From Streptomyces sp. SS1-1 (GTDB taxonomy: Bacteria > Actinomycetota > Actinomycetes > Streptomycetales > Streptomycetaceae), in assembly GCF_008973465.1 (NCBI RefSeq), contig NZ_WBXN01000004.1:6736501-6800500 (forward strand): DNA of 64,000 bases. The letters run 5' to 3'. The position numbers and the translations under genes are program-made. Position 1 is the stretch's first letter; every line of letters begins with the position of its first letter. The notes beneath the pieces were generated by a model. The model searched no databases, had not been told where the DNA came from, and saw only the letters and a program-made list of their open reading frames with translations. Shown here one piece after another: positions 1 through 8,930 of the stretch.

Positions 1-1
1 G

Positions 2-2065
2 GGCCCCGTCGCGAGCCGCATCGAGCGGGACTTCGCCCAGCGGCTCAGCTCGTTGCCGGAGGCGACGCGCACGCTCCTGATGATCGCCGCGGCGGAACCG
101 GTCGGTGACGCCCGCCTGTTGGCCCGCGCGGCCGCCCTGCTCAAGATCACACCCTTTGCCGCTCCGGCCATGATGGCCGGTCTGATCGAGCTCGGCGAGT
201 CCATCCGGTTCCGGCATCCGCTGGTCCGCTCCGCGGTCTACCACCAGGCCGCACCCGAAGCACGCCGAGCGGTGCACCGGGCCCTGGCCGCCGCCACGGA
301 CCCGGCCTCGGACCCCGACCGGCGCGCCTGGCACGCGGCCCAGGCCGCGGACGGACCGGACGAGGAGGTCGCCGCCGGGCTGGAGGACGCGGCCGACCGC
401 GCCCGGCAGCGCGGGGGCATCGCCGCCGAGGCGGTCCTCCTGGAACGCGCGGCCGAGGTGACACCGGACCGCCGGTCACGAGGGCGCCGCGCCCTGGCCG
501 CGGCGGAGGCCCACTTCTCGGCCGCGGCCCCCGACCGGGCCACGGAGCTCGCGACGGTGGCCGAACTGTGCCCCCTGAGCACCCTGGACCGCGCTCGCCT
601 GGCGCGGCTGCGCGCCAGGATCCTCTTCGCCCGCAGCCGCAGCGACGAGGCGGCGCCCCTGCTCCTCGACGCGGCCGCGCAGTTCACCGCCGCCGGCTCG
701 CCGCTGGCGCGGGAGACGTACCTGGAGGCGATCAGCGCCACCATCTTCGCCGGCCGCGTGCACGGCCCCACCGGGGCCCGCGCCGCCGCGATGGCCGCTC
801 GCGCGTCGGGCGCGCCCCCCTCCGGCTCCAAGGCCGCCGACGCCCTCCTGGACGGTGTGGCCACGCTCCTCACGGACGGTTACGAGTCCGGTGTGCCGGC
901 GCTGCGCGCCGCGCTGGAGCTGCTGGCCACCGAGGAGCTGCGCACCCGGGAGTCGACCGTGCGCTGGCTCCTGCTGGTACCGGTCGCACTGGAGGCGTTC
1001 ATCCACTACGCCTGGGACCTGCACGCGTGGGACACGCTCTCCAACCGCGCGGTGCGCCTCGCCCGTGACATCGGCGCACTCGGCGCGCTGCCACCCGCCC
1101 TCATCTACGCCGGCGGGGTGCACATCCACTACGGCGACTTCGCCGAGGCGAACAGGATGATCGACGAGGCCGACGCCCTCGCCGCCGCGACCGGTCACGC
1201 GCCGCACAAGTACGCGACGCTGGTCCTGGCCGCGTGGCGCGGCGAGGCCGACGTCGCCTCCGGGATCCTCGAGGAGGCCCGGCAGCGAGCCGACCAGCGG
1301 GGCGAGGTGTCCCTGCTGGGCGCCATGGGCTACATCCAAGGAGTGCTGTACAACGGCCTGGCGCGGTACGAGGAGGCCCTGGAGGCCGCGCGCTCGGGCA
1401 TCGAGCACGACGGGTTCAACTTCGCCGGTCTGTCGCTGGTCGAGCACGTCGAGGCGGCCACGCGGTGCGGCGAGCTGGACCAGGCCAGGGCCTCGCTCGA
1501 CCGACTGGTCGATCTCACCCGCGCGGCCGACTCCGGCTGGGCCCGTGGCGCCAGGGCCCGCAGCCAGGCCCTCCTCGCCGACGGCGACGAGGCCGACCGG
1601 CTGTACCGGGCCGCGATCGTGGAGTTCGGGCGCGGCGGCGTCACCGTGGAGGTGGCCCGCAGCCACCTGCTGTACGGCGAGTGGCTGCGCCGCGGCCAGC
1701 GTCGATCGCTGGCCCGCGAGCACCTGCGCACGGCCTACGAGATGTTCGACGGGATGCGGGCGCAGGCCTTCGCCGAACGGGCCCGCCGCGAGCTGCTCGC
1801 CACCGGGGAGCACGTGAGGGCGCGGGAGACCAGGGTGACCAGCGCTCTCACCCCGCAGGAGTCACAGGTCGCCGCCCTCGCCGCCGACGGCATGACGAAC
1901 GCGAAGATCGGCGCGGAGCTGTTCATCAGCCCGCACACCGTGGAGTGGCACCTGCGGAAGGTGTACACGAAGCTCGGGATCAACTCGCGCCGAGCGCTGC
2001 CGGGCGCCCTGGCGAGCACCCCGCCCGCGGACCGGAACGACGAGGACATGGTGCGCGCCGGCTGA
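2..2065 (+). CDS. LuxR-family transcriptional regulator, 5' end outside the window
   Basis: The reading frame is open from the first bases, so the true start lies upstream and this is the C-terminal part of a larger protein. The last 65 residues form a LuxR/NarL helix-turn-helix (LTPQESQVAALAADG, then TNAKIGAELFISPHTVEWHL). The roughly 570 residues before it are alanine-rich helical repeats, as in the large ATP-binding LuxR (LAL/MalT-like) regulators, whose NTPase domain would lie off the window. It probably binds DNA through the C-terminus in response to a ligand or partner. Nothing here shows its target. The family call is firm; the subtype is inferred. Confidence 0.85.
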   Translation, partial: GPVASRIERDFAQRLSSLPEATRTLLMIAAAEPVGDARLLARAAALLKITPFAAPAMMAGLIELGESIRFRHPLVRSAVYHQAAPEARRAVHRALAAATDPASDPDRRAWHAAQAADGPDEEVAAGLEDAADRARQRGGIAAEAVLLERAAEVTPDRRSRGRRALAAAEAHFSAAAPDRATELATVAELCPLSTLDRARLARLRARILFARSRSDEAAPLLLDAAAQFTAAGSPLARETYLEAISATIFAGRVHGPTGARAAAMAARASGAPPSGSKAADALLDGVATLLTDGYESGVPALRAALELLATEELRTRESTVRWLLLVPVALEAFIHYAWDLHAWDTLSNRAVRLARDIGALGALPPALIYAGGVHIHYGDFAEANRMIDEADALAAATGHAPHKYATLVLAAWRGEADVASGILEEARQRADQRGEVSLLGAMGYIQGVLYNGLARYEEALEAARSGIEHDGFNFAGLSLVEHVEAATRCGELDQARASLDRLVDLTRAADSGWARGARARSQALLADGDEADRLYRAAIVEFGRGGVTVEVARSHLLYGEWLRRGQRRSLAREHLRTAYEMFDGMRAQAFAERARRELLATGEHVRARETRVTSALTPQESQVAALAADGMTNAKIGAELFISPHTVEWHLRKVYTKLGINSRRALPGALASTPPADRNDEDMVRAG

Positions 2066-2197
2066 GAGTCCGTAGGCCCCTGGCCCCACGGACCCCACGG
2101 ACTCGACCACGGACTACAAGGGCGCGGTGAGGGGTGCCCCGGACGGAGGGTGGAGCCATCGCCCTGAAGGGGCGCCCGTCCACCAGAAGGAGTCCCG

Positions 2198-2935
2198 ATG
2201 TCCGCGCCCACTCCGGAGACCACCACGCCGGCCGGCACCTCGGCCGCCCGGCCTGCCGAGGGTGATCTGGACACCGCCCTCGACGTGTTCCTGACCCAGC
2301 GGAAACGACTGTTCCGCCTCGCCCACCGGATCGTCGGCGATGCGTCGGCGGCCGAGGACGTGGTCCAGGAGGCGTGGGTGCGCTGGCAGCTCGCCGACCG
2401 CACGGACGTCGACAACCCGGCCGGGTTCCTGACCACGACGACGACCCGCCTGGCGATCAACGTCGTCCAGTCGGGACGGCGCCGGCACGAGACGCCGTCC
2501 GAACCGCGGTTCGCCGACCTCGGCGACCACGCCACCTCCGACGACCCCATGCTGCGCGCCGAGCGGACCGCGGCGATCGAGTCGGCCCTCGCCCTGCTCA
2601 TGGCCAGACTGACGCCCGACCGGCTGGCCGCCTACGTGCTGCGCAAGGCTTTCGACTACAGCTACGCGGAGCTGGCGAAGGTACTGCGGACCAGCGCCCC
2701 GAACGCACGCGTGGTGGTCCACCGGGCCCAGGCCCGACTCGACAGTGGACGCGAGCGGCCGATCCGCACCGAGTCGCACCGTCGCCTCGTCACCGCGTTC
2801 AGGACCGCCGCCGACACCGGTGATCTCGACGATCTGCTGCGGCTGCTCGTCCCCGAGCAGCGGGTGCACCGCTTGACGCCGCCGTCGCGCGGACCGGCCG
2901 GTCCGCAACACTTCCCGCTCCGCCACGCCGCGTGA
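2198..2935 (+). CDS. ECF sigma factor, SigJ-like, short C-terminal extension
   Basis: 245 residues. Region 2 is seen at about 30-100 (FRLAHRIVGDASAAEDVVQEAWVRW) and region 4 at about 125-180 (LTPDRLAAYVLRKAFDYSYAELAKVL). It would direct RNA polymerase to its own promoter set. The ATG follows AGAAGGAG at 2186-2192. After region 4 comes the start of the SnoaL-like extension found in SigJ/ECF41 types (RLVTAFRTAADTGDLDDLLRLLVPE). This breaks into a proline-rich tail after about 30 residues, where full-length relatives carry about 100 more. The extension may have been lost by a frameshift. No anti-sigma factor is adjacent. Confidence 0.9.
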   Translation: MSAPTPETTTPAGTSAARPAEGDLDTALDVFLTQRKRLFRLAHRIVGDASAAEDVVQEAWVRWQLADRTDVDNPAGFLTTTTTRLAINVVQSGRRRHETPSEPRFADLGDHATSDDPMLRAERTAAIESALALLMARLTPDRLAAYVLRKAFDYSYAELAKVLRTSAPNARVVVHRAQARLDSGRERPIRTESHRRLVTAFRTAADTGDLDDLLRLLVPEQRVHRLTPPSRGPAGPQHFPLRHAA

Positions 2936-3102
2936 CCCGGGGCGGCCCGGCGGTGCGACGGGCCGCGTCCCGTTGTCACATCCACGGCATCCGTCCGGTC
3001 CTACTGGTGCGGGCAGGCGGGTGCTCACCGTGCCGCGCCCTCGTGCCGGGAGACCGCCCGGTCCCAAGCAGGCGCAGGCCGGGAGAGCAGGGAGCACCGC
3101 CC

Positions 3103-3588
3103 ATGAGCGACGATGCCACGCTGATCACACAGTGGAACCGTCTGACCCGGGTCCATCGCCGGATCGAAGCCCGTATGGAACGACACCTCCACCGGCATCT
3201 GGGGCTGGGCGTGAGCGAGTTCTACGCCCTTCGCACCTTGAGTGAGGGGGTGCGGTCCGGCACGGGACTCCTGTACCTGAGCGACCTGGCCAACGGGACG
3301 GGGCTGAGCCAGTCCGCCACCAGCCGCCTGGTCACACGCCTGCGGGAGAGGGGCCTGATCACCACGCACATCGCGTCCGACGACCGGCGGAGCGTCGAGA
3401 TCGAACTCACCGCGGTCGCGCACGATGTGCTGCGGCTGGGCTCGCCCCTGCTGACCCAGGCGGTCGAGGAGGTCGTGCGACAGCTCCACGTCGAGGAGAC
3501 GGACAAGGATCTCCTCTCCTACCTGCGTGGAGGTACGGGTGACGGGCTGAGCGCTCAGGTCCGGCAAGCCCGCTGCGCCACCCCGTGA
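3103..3588 (+). CDS. MarR-family transcriptional regulator
   Basis: 161 residues with a MarR winged helix: LSDLANGTGLSQSATSRLVTRL is the recognition helix region, followed by a wing (IASDDRRSVEIELT). The ATG at 3103 is chosen because it follows a purine-rich GGGAGAGCAGGGAG; the frame stays open further upstream but without a ribosome site. Such dimers usually repress a nearby efflux or detoxification gene and respond to small phenolic ligands. No obvious target is adjacent; the ArsR-type gene follows about 100 bases downstream on the same strand. Confidence 0.87.
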   Translation: MSDDATLITQWNRLTRVHRRIEARMERHLHRHLGLGVSEFYALRTLSEGVRSGTGLLYLSDLANGTGLSQSATSRLVTRLRERGLITTHIASDDRRSVEIELTAVAHDVLRLGSPLLTQAVEEVVRQLHVEETDKDLLSYLRGGTGDGLSAQVRQARCATP

Positions 3589-3648
3589 CAGGCGGCGGTT
3601 CGCCTCCCGCCGGCGCGAGGCGGCCCCCTGGTGAGCCCGCTCTCCCTT

Positions 3649-3678
3649 GTTCGACCGATGCCGAACGGTCGGTAGGAT
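3649..3678 (+). promoter_or_regulatory. Promoter and operator of the ArsR-type gene; leaderless start
   Basis: TAGGAT (3673-3678) lies exactly 7 bases before the ATG at 3686, so the transcript probably begins at the start codon. A -35-like TTCGAC (3650-3655) is 17 bases upstream. An inverted repeat GTTC-N10-GAAC (3649-3666) covers the -35. The same repeat with the same spacing sits in the promoter of the SDR gene at 4180-4197. Confidence 0.55.
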
Positions 3679-3685
3679 GGCCGGT

Positions 3686-4036
3686 ATGCCGGACCACCAC
3701 GCGTCGCCCGCCGAGAGCGACATCTCCCTGCCGCGCCTCCTCGGAGTGCTCAGCGATCCGACGCGGTTGGGGATCGTCAGGATCCTGTCCGACGGCGCCG
3801 AGCGAGGGTGGGGGCAGTTCAGGGCTCCCGTCGCCAAGTCCACGCTCAGCCATCACCTCAAGATGCTGCGTGAGGCGGGCGTGACGCAGACGCGTCAGGA
3901 GGGCACGCGGTGCTTCGTGAAGCTGCGCCGCGATGCCCTGGAGGCCCGCTTTCCCGGCTTCCTGCCGGCGCTGCTGGCCGCCGCCGACGCCGACCACATC
4001 GGGGATCACGTCACCGAGCGGGACGAACAGGCGTGA
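3686..4036 (+). CDS. ArsR-type winged-helix transcriptional regulator
   Basis: 116 residues. The HTH has the ArsR pattern LSDPTRLGIVRILSDG, then STLSHHLKMLREAGVTQTRQEGTRCFVKLR (recognition helix and wing). No cysteine pair of the metal-sensing ArsR/SmtB type is present, so it is more likely a non-metal member. The start at 3686 is preferred over the in-frame ATG at 3677 because TAGGAT is placed for leaderless transcription from 3686. The GTTC-N10-GAAC repeat in its own promoter and in that of the SDR gene 180 bases downstream suggests that it represses both. Confidence 0.85.
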   Translation: MPDHHASPAESDISLPRLLGVLSDPTRLGIVRILSDGAERGWGQFRAPVAKSTLSHHLKMLREAGVTQTRQEGTRCFVKLRRDALEARFPGFLPALLAAADADHIGDHVTERDEQA

Positions 4037-4150
4037 CCGCGTAGGAACTCCGCACCGCACGCGGACTGGTCGCCTCGGACACTAGATTGACGTGCGCATG
4101 ACATAAGGCCCTCGGTCTTGTCGCGCGTAAAGGCCTCCCCACGCCCTCAT

Positions 4151-4198
4151 TTGACGCATTCGGCGACCCTGCCCATAGTGTTCTATGTACATCGAACA
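4151..4198 (+). promoter_or_regulatory. Promoter with overlapping operator for the SDR gene
   Basis: TTGACG (4151-4156), a 17-base spacer and CATAGT (4174-4179) form a good housekeeping promoter. A nearly perfect 20-base palindrome (4179-4198; arms TGTTC and GAACA around ATGTACAT) starts at the last base of the -10 and covers the expected start site. A repressor bound there would block transcription. An ATCGAAC half-site repeats directly at 4191-4197 and 4198-4204. Confidence 0.75.
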
Positions 4199-4215
4199 TC
4201 GAACAAGGAGCCCGG

Positions 4216-4983
4216 ATGTCCGTGGAGCACCCCCACCAGACGTTCTCCGGTCAGGTCGTGATCGTCACCGGCGCGGGGACCGGCATCGGCCGAGCCACGG
4301 CCGTCGCCTTCGCCGAGGCGGGAGCGCGCGTGCTCGGAGTGGGCCGCCGCGAGGAACTGCTCAAGGAGACCGCCGCCGCCCACGCCGGCATCGAGGTCCT
4401 GGCGATCGACATCCGCGGCGACGGTGCGCCCGGCAAGGTGGTGGGGACAGCCGTGGAGCGGTGGGGGCGCCTGGACCACCTGATCAACAACGCCGGCGCG
4501 ACAGCGGTCATGCCGCTGGCGGACGCCGACGAGCGGACGATCGTCGATCTGCTCGCGCTCAACGTCGTCGCGCCGAGTCTCCTGGCCCGAGAGGCCCTGC
4601 CGCACCTGCGCCGGACCTCGGGATCGATCATCAACCTCTCCAGCACCTACGGGCACCGCCCGATGGCGGGGGGCGCGCACTACGCGGCCACCAAGGCCGC
4701 GATCGAGCAGATGACACGGAGCTGGGCACTGGAACTGGCCGGCGAGGGCGTCCGTGTCAACTCGGTCGCTCCGGGCCCGACGCGTACCGATGTCATGCTG
4801 CACGCCGGTCTGACACCGGAGGCGGCCGAGGGGATGTACGCCTACGAGCGCGACCGCATTCCGACCCACCACATCGCGCACGCGGACGAGGTCGCTCACT
4901 GGATCCTCCGGATGGCGGACCCGGCGGGACGCCATGCGACCGGTCAGGTGGTCACCGTCGACGGCGGGCTCGAACTCGTCTGA
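4216..4983 (+). CDS. SDR-family NAD(P)-dependent oxidoreductase
   Basis: 255 residues, the usual length of a classical SDR. It has the cofactor motif TGAGTGIG near residue 18, the NNAG motif, the catalytic Ser (INLSSTYG) and YAATK (Tyr/Lys pair), and a C-terminal TGQVVTVDGG as in FabG-like enzymes. It probably oxidises or reduces a hydroxyl/keto group of a small substrate that cannot be named from sequence. AAGGAG at 4205-4210 sets the start. A strong promoter with an overlapping palindrome controls it, most simply under the ArsR-type regulator just upstream. Confidence 0.9.
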   Translation: MSVEHPHQTFSGQVVIVTGAGTGIGRATAVAFAEAGARVLGVGRREELLKETAAAHAGIEVLAIDIRGDGAPGKVVGTAVERWGRLDHLINNAGATAVMPLADADERTIVDLLALNVVAPSLLAREALPHLRRTSGSIINLSSTYGHRPMAGGAHYAATKAAIEQMTRSWALELAGEGVRVNSVAPGPTRTDVMLHAGLTPEAAEGMYAYERDRIPTHHIAHADEVAHWILRMADPAGRHATGQVVTVDGGLELV

Positions 4984-5023
4984 CCACGCGGCCCTTCGAT
5001 GCGCACCTGGGTGCCGACCGGTC

Positions 5024-5485
5024 TCAGCGCACCGACACAACCGTCAACGATGTGCCGGGACCGGCGCCGCGCAGCGTGAGGTCGAACAACAGCTGCCCCC
5101 GCCCGGGGCGCAACGTCACCGTACGGCGAGGGGCGACCGCCCGCTCCGGGCTCTGGAGACGCTCTCCCTGGCGGGCGCCGTGGATGACCGAGACGTACAC
5201 GGTGGACGGCCCGGTGTTGCGTACGCGCACCTGCGTGGTCGTCGTGCAGCGCCACGGCGCGTCGGGCTTCGGACACGCGTACCGCAGGTCGCCGAAGCCG
5301 TAGGTGCCGCAGGACAGTTCCTGGTCGGCGGGGAGAGCCGAGCGGCAGATGTGCCCCGGGCCGACGCGGCCGGCGCCGGTCCCACCGCCGTCCCGGAGGA
5401 GTGAGGTGACCAGGGCCGTCAGTGTCAGCGCGGCACAGATCGTCCACAACGCGGACGACGGCCGGTGGCGGCGAGGGATTCTCAT
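5024..5485 (-). CDS. Membrane-anchored or secreted protein of unknown function
   Basis: 153 residues. A basic N-terminus and one hydrophobic helix (ALWTICAALTLTALVTSLL, about residues 11-30) give a signal anchor or signal peptide. The rest is extracytoplasmic with four cysteines (HICRS, LSCGTYGFG, YACPKPD, WRCTTTT) that could form two disulfides, followed by a beta-rich domain (VRVRNTGPSTVYVSVI). The ATG at 5485 follows GAGGA; longer in-frame starts have no ribosome site. I do not recognise a named family. Confidence 0.7.
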   Translation of the reverse strand: MRIPRRHRPSSALWTICAALTLTALVTSLLRDGGGTGAGRVGPGHICRSALPADQELSCGTYGFGDLRYACPKPDAPWRCTTTTQVRVRNTGPSTVYVSVIHGARQGERLQSPERAVAPRRTVTLRPGRGQLLFDLTLRGAGPGTSLTVVSVR

Positions 5486-5537
5486 GATTGTCCTCGGCTC
5501 GGACACGTGTGCCGATGCCGTACCAGTCGGCGGCCGT

Positions 5538-5570
5538 GGTGCCGAGACCCGTGGCGAGGGTCTCGGCACC
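5538..5570 (-). terminator. Hairpin terminator after the amidase/VOC operon
   Basis: GGTGCCGAGACCC (5538-5550) and GGGTCTCGGCACC (5558-5570) form a perfect 13-bp stem with a 7-base loop. It lies between the stop of the VOC gene and the next minus-strand gene. There is no T-run, as is common for actinobacterial terminators. Confidence 0.7.
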
Positions 5571-5608
5571 AAAGGCGGTGAGGGCGGCCCACTGCCGCGG
5601 CTCGCGGA

Positions 5609-6040
5609 CTACGGGTTCGGTACCTCCTGGAGGACCCAGCCATTGCCGTCCGGGTCGGTGAAGTCGGCGTACGTGCGGTAGTTCCGGCGTTCGGGGTCAG
5701 GGCCGCTGACCCACGTCCCGCCCGTGCAGCGGTGGAAGATGTCGCTGGTGTCGTGATAGATGGCACCGACATCCACACCCCGGCCGATCAGCTCGTCCCG
5801 GGCCTCGTCGATGTCCCGGACGACGAGATGCAGGCCCTTGACCGACCCGGGTTCGGCCACAGTGACGCCGGTGCCGAAGAGAACCGAGCAGGGCGACCCC
5901 GGCGGTGTCATATGGACGACCCGGTAGGTGTCGTCCGTGACGTGGTCGGCGTCCAGGTGGAACCCGACCGCCTTGTAGAAGGCCTTGGCCCGGTCGACGT
6001 CGGAGACGGGCAGCACCAGGACGTGCAGTTTGAGTTCCAC
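5609..6040 (-). CDS. VOC-family (glyoxalase/bleomycin-resistance fold) protein
   Basis: 143 residues with two beta-alpha-beta-beta-beta halves: LHVLVLPVSDVDRAKAFYKAVGF and, later, VKGLHLVVRDIDEARDELIGRGV, ending in FTDPDGNGWVLQEVP. The metal-site residues (His early, Glu in the last strand) are present in form, but the reaction is unknown. It starts with GTG 6 bases after the stop of the amidase gene, so the two are probably co-translated. A strong hairpin follows its stop. Confidence 0.87.
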   Translation of the reverse strand: MELKLHVLVLPVSDVDRAKAFYKAVGFHLDADHVTDDTYRVVHMTPPGSPCSVLFGTGVTVAEPGSVKGLHLVVRDIDEARDELIGRGVDVGAIYHDTSDIFHRCTGGTWVSGPDPERRNYRTYADFTDPDGNGWVLQEVPNP

Positions 6041-6046
6041 TTCTCG

Positions 6047-8023
6047 TCATCCCATCGGTGCGGTCGGCACGTCACCGGACGGCCGGGACGTTCGGACACC
6101 GTCGTTCTCCCAGTGGTGGGTGGCAGTGGTCGCGGTGACGTCGTTCGCGTAGACGAGTGCGACGCGGTGGTTGTACTGCACGGTGTACATCTTCTTGCCG
6201 CCGATGACGACCGCTCCGCTGGACGGGAAGTAGTCGTCCGTGGCCGAGGCGTCCCGGGTCGCCACGTACGCCTGTCCGGCCGGGATGGAGTACATGCTCA
6301 ACGGGGCCTGGGTGGAGGCGCCGAGGCCGGCAGGGTACTCCGCCTTGTCGGGATAGCTCGAGCCGTAGAGGGCCACCGCCGCGCTCCCCGAGGGCTTGAT
6401 GATCTTCACTCCGTAGCGGACACGGGTGTGGGCGCCGCCCGGGTTGTGGAACCACACCTTCGCGCCGCTGAACCAGACGGCGGTCCAGTCCTCCCGCACC
6501 TCCGCCACCACGAACTGCTGACCGGCCTGTGCCGTGCTGCCCCAGTCGTTCACCCGATCGGTACCGGGACCGTTGCCGTGGATCGCCTGATCGCCGAAGA
6601 GCGGGGCGGTCTCGCTCGGGGCGGTCCGCAGGTGGACGAAGTTGGCCTGGTCCTGCCGCTCGGTGCAGGTGGCCGTCTGCCCGGTCGGGTCGTCGGAGGG
6701 GCACACCTGGAAGGTCTGCACGTTGTCCGTGAACGAGGGCGTGATCGCCACGACCTCGCCCGGCTGGGGCACTTCGGGCAGACCGCTGACCGGAGCCCCG
6801 AGCAGGCTCATGAAGTGGTTCCAGTCCCACGCGTAGCCCGGGTCCCAGTGCATGCCGGCGACCAGCGAGGAGTTCGGCCCGGCAACGTTGTCATGCCCGA
6901 TGACATGCTGCCGGTCCAGCGGTACGCCGAAGCGCGCGGCCAGGTACTTCACCAGGTCGGCCGTGGCCTGGTACTGCGACTCCGTGTACCAGGCGGCGCC
7001 GTGAGCGGCGTAACCCTCGTGCTCGATCCCGATGGAGTGCAGGTTGGCCGAGTAGTTGCCGGCGTGGAAGGCGATGTCCTTGGTCGGCACCATCTGGGTC
7101 ACGGCACCGGACGACGACATGACGTAATGGGTCGAGGCGGGGTTCGTGGGGTTGGCCAGACCCGCGACACCCGCGTCGTACGTGGACTCCAGGTCGTGAA
7201 TGACGATGGTGTCGATACGGATGCCGTTGGCGGGCCGGTCGGCCGGCTGACCGCCGACCGGAGAGCCGGCGACGAAGGTGCAGTCGACCGTCGCAGGGCA
7301 TTCGGTCGCGGTCGTCGCGGACGCCTTCTTCAGGCGCAGGGCGTGGATCTGCCGCCTGTCCGGGGTGACCGAAGGGCTGGCGGCAAGGCGCAGGCGCTGG
7401 CCGTCCCGCGTCGTGGCGGAGGCGCCGCCGCGCACCGTGCGGAAGACACGGTCGGCGAAACTCGCCGCCGCCTTCTCCTGCTCGGCCTGGCTGTAGCGGG
7501 CGACGGCCCCGTACCACTCCGCGGGGTCCGCGGGTGTGCCCCCGACCAGTTGCCGCTCGTACGCGGCCAGCAGCGCGGCGCCGCCCCGGATGTTCGCGGT
7601 GTCGTCCTCGCGCAGGTCCCGCTCCGGCAAGCCGGTCAGCTCCGCGGCCTCGCGCAGCGTGTGGAGGGCGGGGGCGGCGGCAAGGGTCTCCAGGTCGGCG
7701 CGGCCGGCGGCGCCGGCGCCGCCACCGGCCAGCATGGCGGGGGTGACGTCCGTGAGATGCATCGGTCCGTAACCGCCGTCGGTGCTGGGCAGGCCGCCGT
7801 GTCCGTCCCACGCCGACTCCTGGTGGGACAGGGCGAGCAGGACGGTGGGCGGAATGCTGTACTCGTCCGCCGCGGCGAGCAGGGCCTCTTGGCGTCTCTG
7901 CGGGGCGCTGCTCGCCGGAGTGCCGGCTTCCGCCGCGCCCGACATGGCCAACAGGCCACCGGCGACGAGTGCGCCCACCGTGACACCGACGGGCAGAGTG
8001 ACTGCCCTTTGCAGCTTGTGCAA
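6047..8023 (-). CDS. Secreted N-acetylmuramoyl-L-alanine amidase with lysozyme-like N-terminal region
   Basis: About 658 residues. A signal peptide (hydrophobic run VTVGALVAGGLLAMSGAAEA) is followed by a region resembling lytic transglycosylases (LALSHQESAW, GGYGPMHLTDV, about 60-190). Then comes an Amidase_2/PGRP domain (TIVIHDLES, HYVMSSSGAV, SIGIEHEGY, HVIGHDNVAG; about 260-430). The His and DPG positions fit the zinc site that cleaves the muramoyl-L-alanine bond in peptidoglycan. The C-terminal 200 residues are beta-rich, perhaps wall-binding. The TTG at 8023 is chosen because AAGGAG lies 7 bases before it; a TTG at 8041 would put that site inside the gene. Confidence 0.88.
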   Translation of the reverse strand: MHKLQRAVTLPVGVTVGALVAGGLLAMSGAAEAGTPASSAPQRRQEALLAAADEYSIPPTVLLALSHQESAWDGHGGLPSTDGGYGPMHLTDVTPAMLAGGGAGAAGRADLETLAAAPALHTLREAAELTGLPERDLREDDTANIRGGAALLAAYERQLVGGTPADPAEWYGAVARYSQAEQEKAAASFADRVFRTVRGGASATTRDGQRLRLAASPSVTPDRRQIHALRLKKASATTATECPATVDCTFVAGSPVGGQPADRPANGIRIDTIVIHDLESTYDAGVAGLANPTNPASTHYVMSSSGAVTQMVPTKDIAFHAGNYSANLHSIGIEHEGYAAHGAAWYTESQYQATADLVKYLAARFGVPLDRQHVIGHDNVAGPNSSLVAGMHWDPGYAWDWNHFMSLLGAPVSGLPEVPQPGEVVAITPSFTDNVQTFQVCPSDDPTGQTATCTERQDQANFVHLRTAPSETAPLFGDQAIHGNGPGTDRVNDWGSTAQAGQQFVVAEVREDWTAVWFSGAKVWFHNPGGAHTRVRYGVKIIKPSGSAAVALYGSSYPDKAEYPAGLGASTQAPLSMYSIPAGQAYVATRDASATDDYFPSSGAVVIGGKKMYTVQYNHRVALVYANDVTATTATHHWENDGVRTSRPSGDVPTAPMG

Positions 8024-8456
8024 GGTGATGCTCCTTCTCAAGAAGTAACGGGCATCGAGGCGCGCCGACTTGCGGCCGTGGAAGGCCGTCGGGGCAAGGC
8101 GACTCGATGCGAGCTGACTATAGGGCGAAGTTGGTTGTAGATGCCACGAGAGCCTGCCTTGTTTGACAACGTGTGTTGTGATCGCCGGTCGCGCTGCCCG
8201 ATGCGGGGATCACACTGACCGGCGACACACTGGGAACCAGTGGGGGTGCGTCTTCTTCTCCCTGCTCCGAGTCATCGCCCGCGGCCGTCTGTGACGAGGC
8301 GGTCCGCCCCGCATGCGTCGGTGTCACGGATCGGACTTCGGCCCGGTCACATGTCGCAGGCGCACGGGGAGCGATCACAACCCTCGTGGGCGCCGACGGG
8401 CCGGACGTCTGGATCCGGCCCCTGACAGCTCGGGCTGACGAAGGGACGACGGGACG
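8024..8456. other. Intergenic region between the amidase and the VOC/NmrA/glcP operon
   Basis: No convincing gene is seen in 433 bases. On the minus strand TATAGT (complement of 8117-8122) could be the -10 of the amidase gene, but no good -35 is visible. On the plus strand TTGACA (8163-8168) overlaps an inverted repeat ACAAC-N4-GTTGT (8166-8179) that looks like an operator. No matching -10 was found. Confidence 0.4.
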
Positions 8457-8930
8457 ATGACACCACCAGGGAAGCTGCCGGCGCCGCAACACGGCCTTCT
8501 GCTCACGCACTTCATCGCCGTGCGCGATGTCGCCGTTTCCCGGCGCTTCTACACCGACGTCTTCGGCGGCGAGGTGGTGAGGGCGGAAGACCCCGCGATG
8601 GTCAAGGTCGCCAACGGCTGGATCATCATGAACCCCGGTGGCGGACCCACGGCCGACAAGCCGGGGATCACGCTGGAGGCACCCCGAAGCGGGGACCGCG
8701 TGTCCAGCTTCCTCAACGTGCGGGTGGCCGACCTGGCCGCCTTCTACGCGCACGCGGTCGCACAGGGCGCCGACTTCCTCACCGAGCCCGTCGACCGCGG
8801 TGCCGAACTGCGCTGCTACCTGCGCGACCCCGACGGCCATCTCATCGAGGTGGGCCAGTCCACCGGACTGCTGCTGGGCGTCCAGGCGGAAGCCCCGCGC
8901 GACGCGACCGGTGGAGGAGGCCCCTCATGA
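8457..8930 (+). CDS. VOC-family protein
   Basis: 157 residues. Two VOC modules are seen: LLLTHFIAVRDVAVSRRFYTDVFGGEVV and VSSFLNVRVADLAAFYAHAVAQGADF, ending in CYLRDPDGHLIEVGQ with the conserved Glu. The fold usually binds a divalent metal and acts on, or sequesters, small molecules; the substrate is unknown. It is the first gene of a three-gene unit: its stop overlaps the NmrA-like start by 4 bases (ATGA), and glcP follows 33 bases after that. Confidence 0.87.
   Translation: MTPPGKLPAPQHGLLLTHFIAVRDVAVSRRFYTDVFGGEVVRAEDPAMVKVANGWIIMNPGGGPTADKPGITLEAPRSGDRVSSFLNVRVADLAAFYAHAVAQGADFLTEPVDRGAELRCYLRDPDGHLIEVGQSTGLLLGVQAEAPRDATGGGGPS

Noticed and set aside
5732..8140. Long plus-strand open frame opposite the amidase gene
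   Set aside because: It mirrors the real minus-strand genes in GC-rich DNA, and its product has no family signal.
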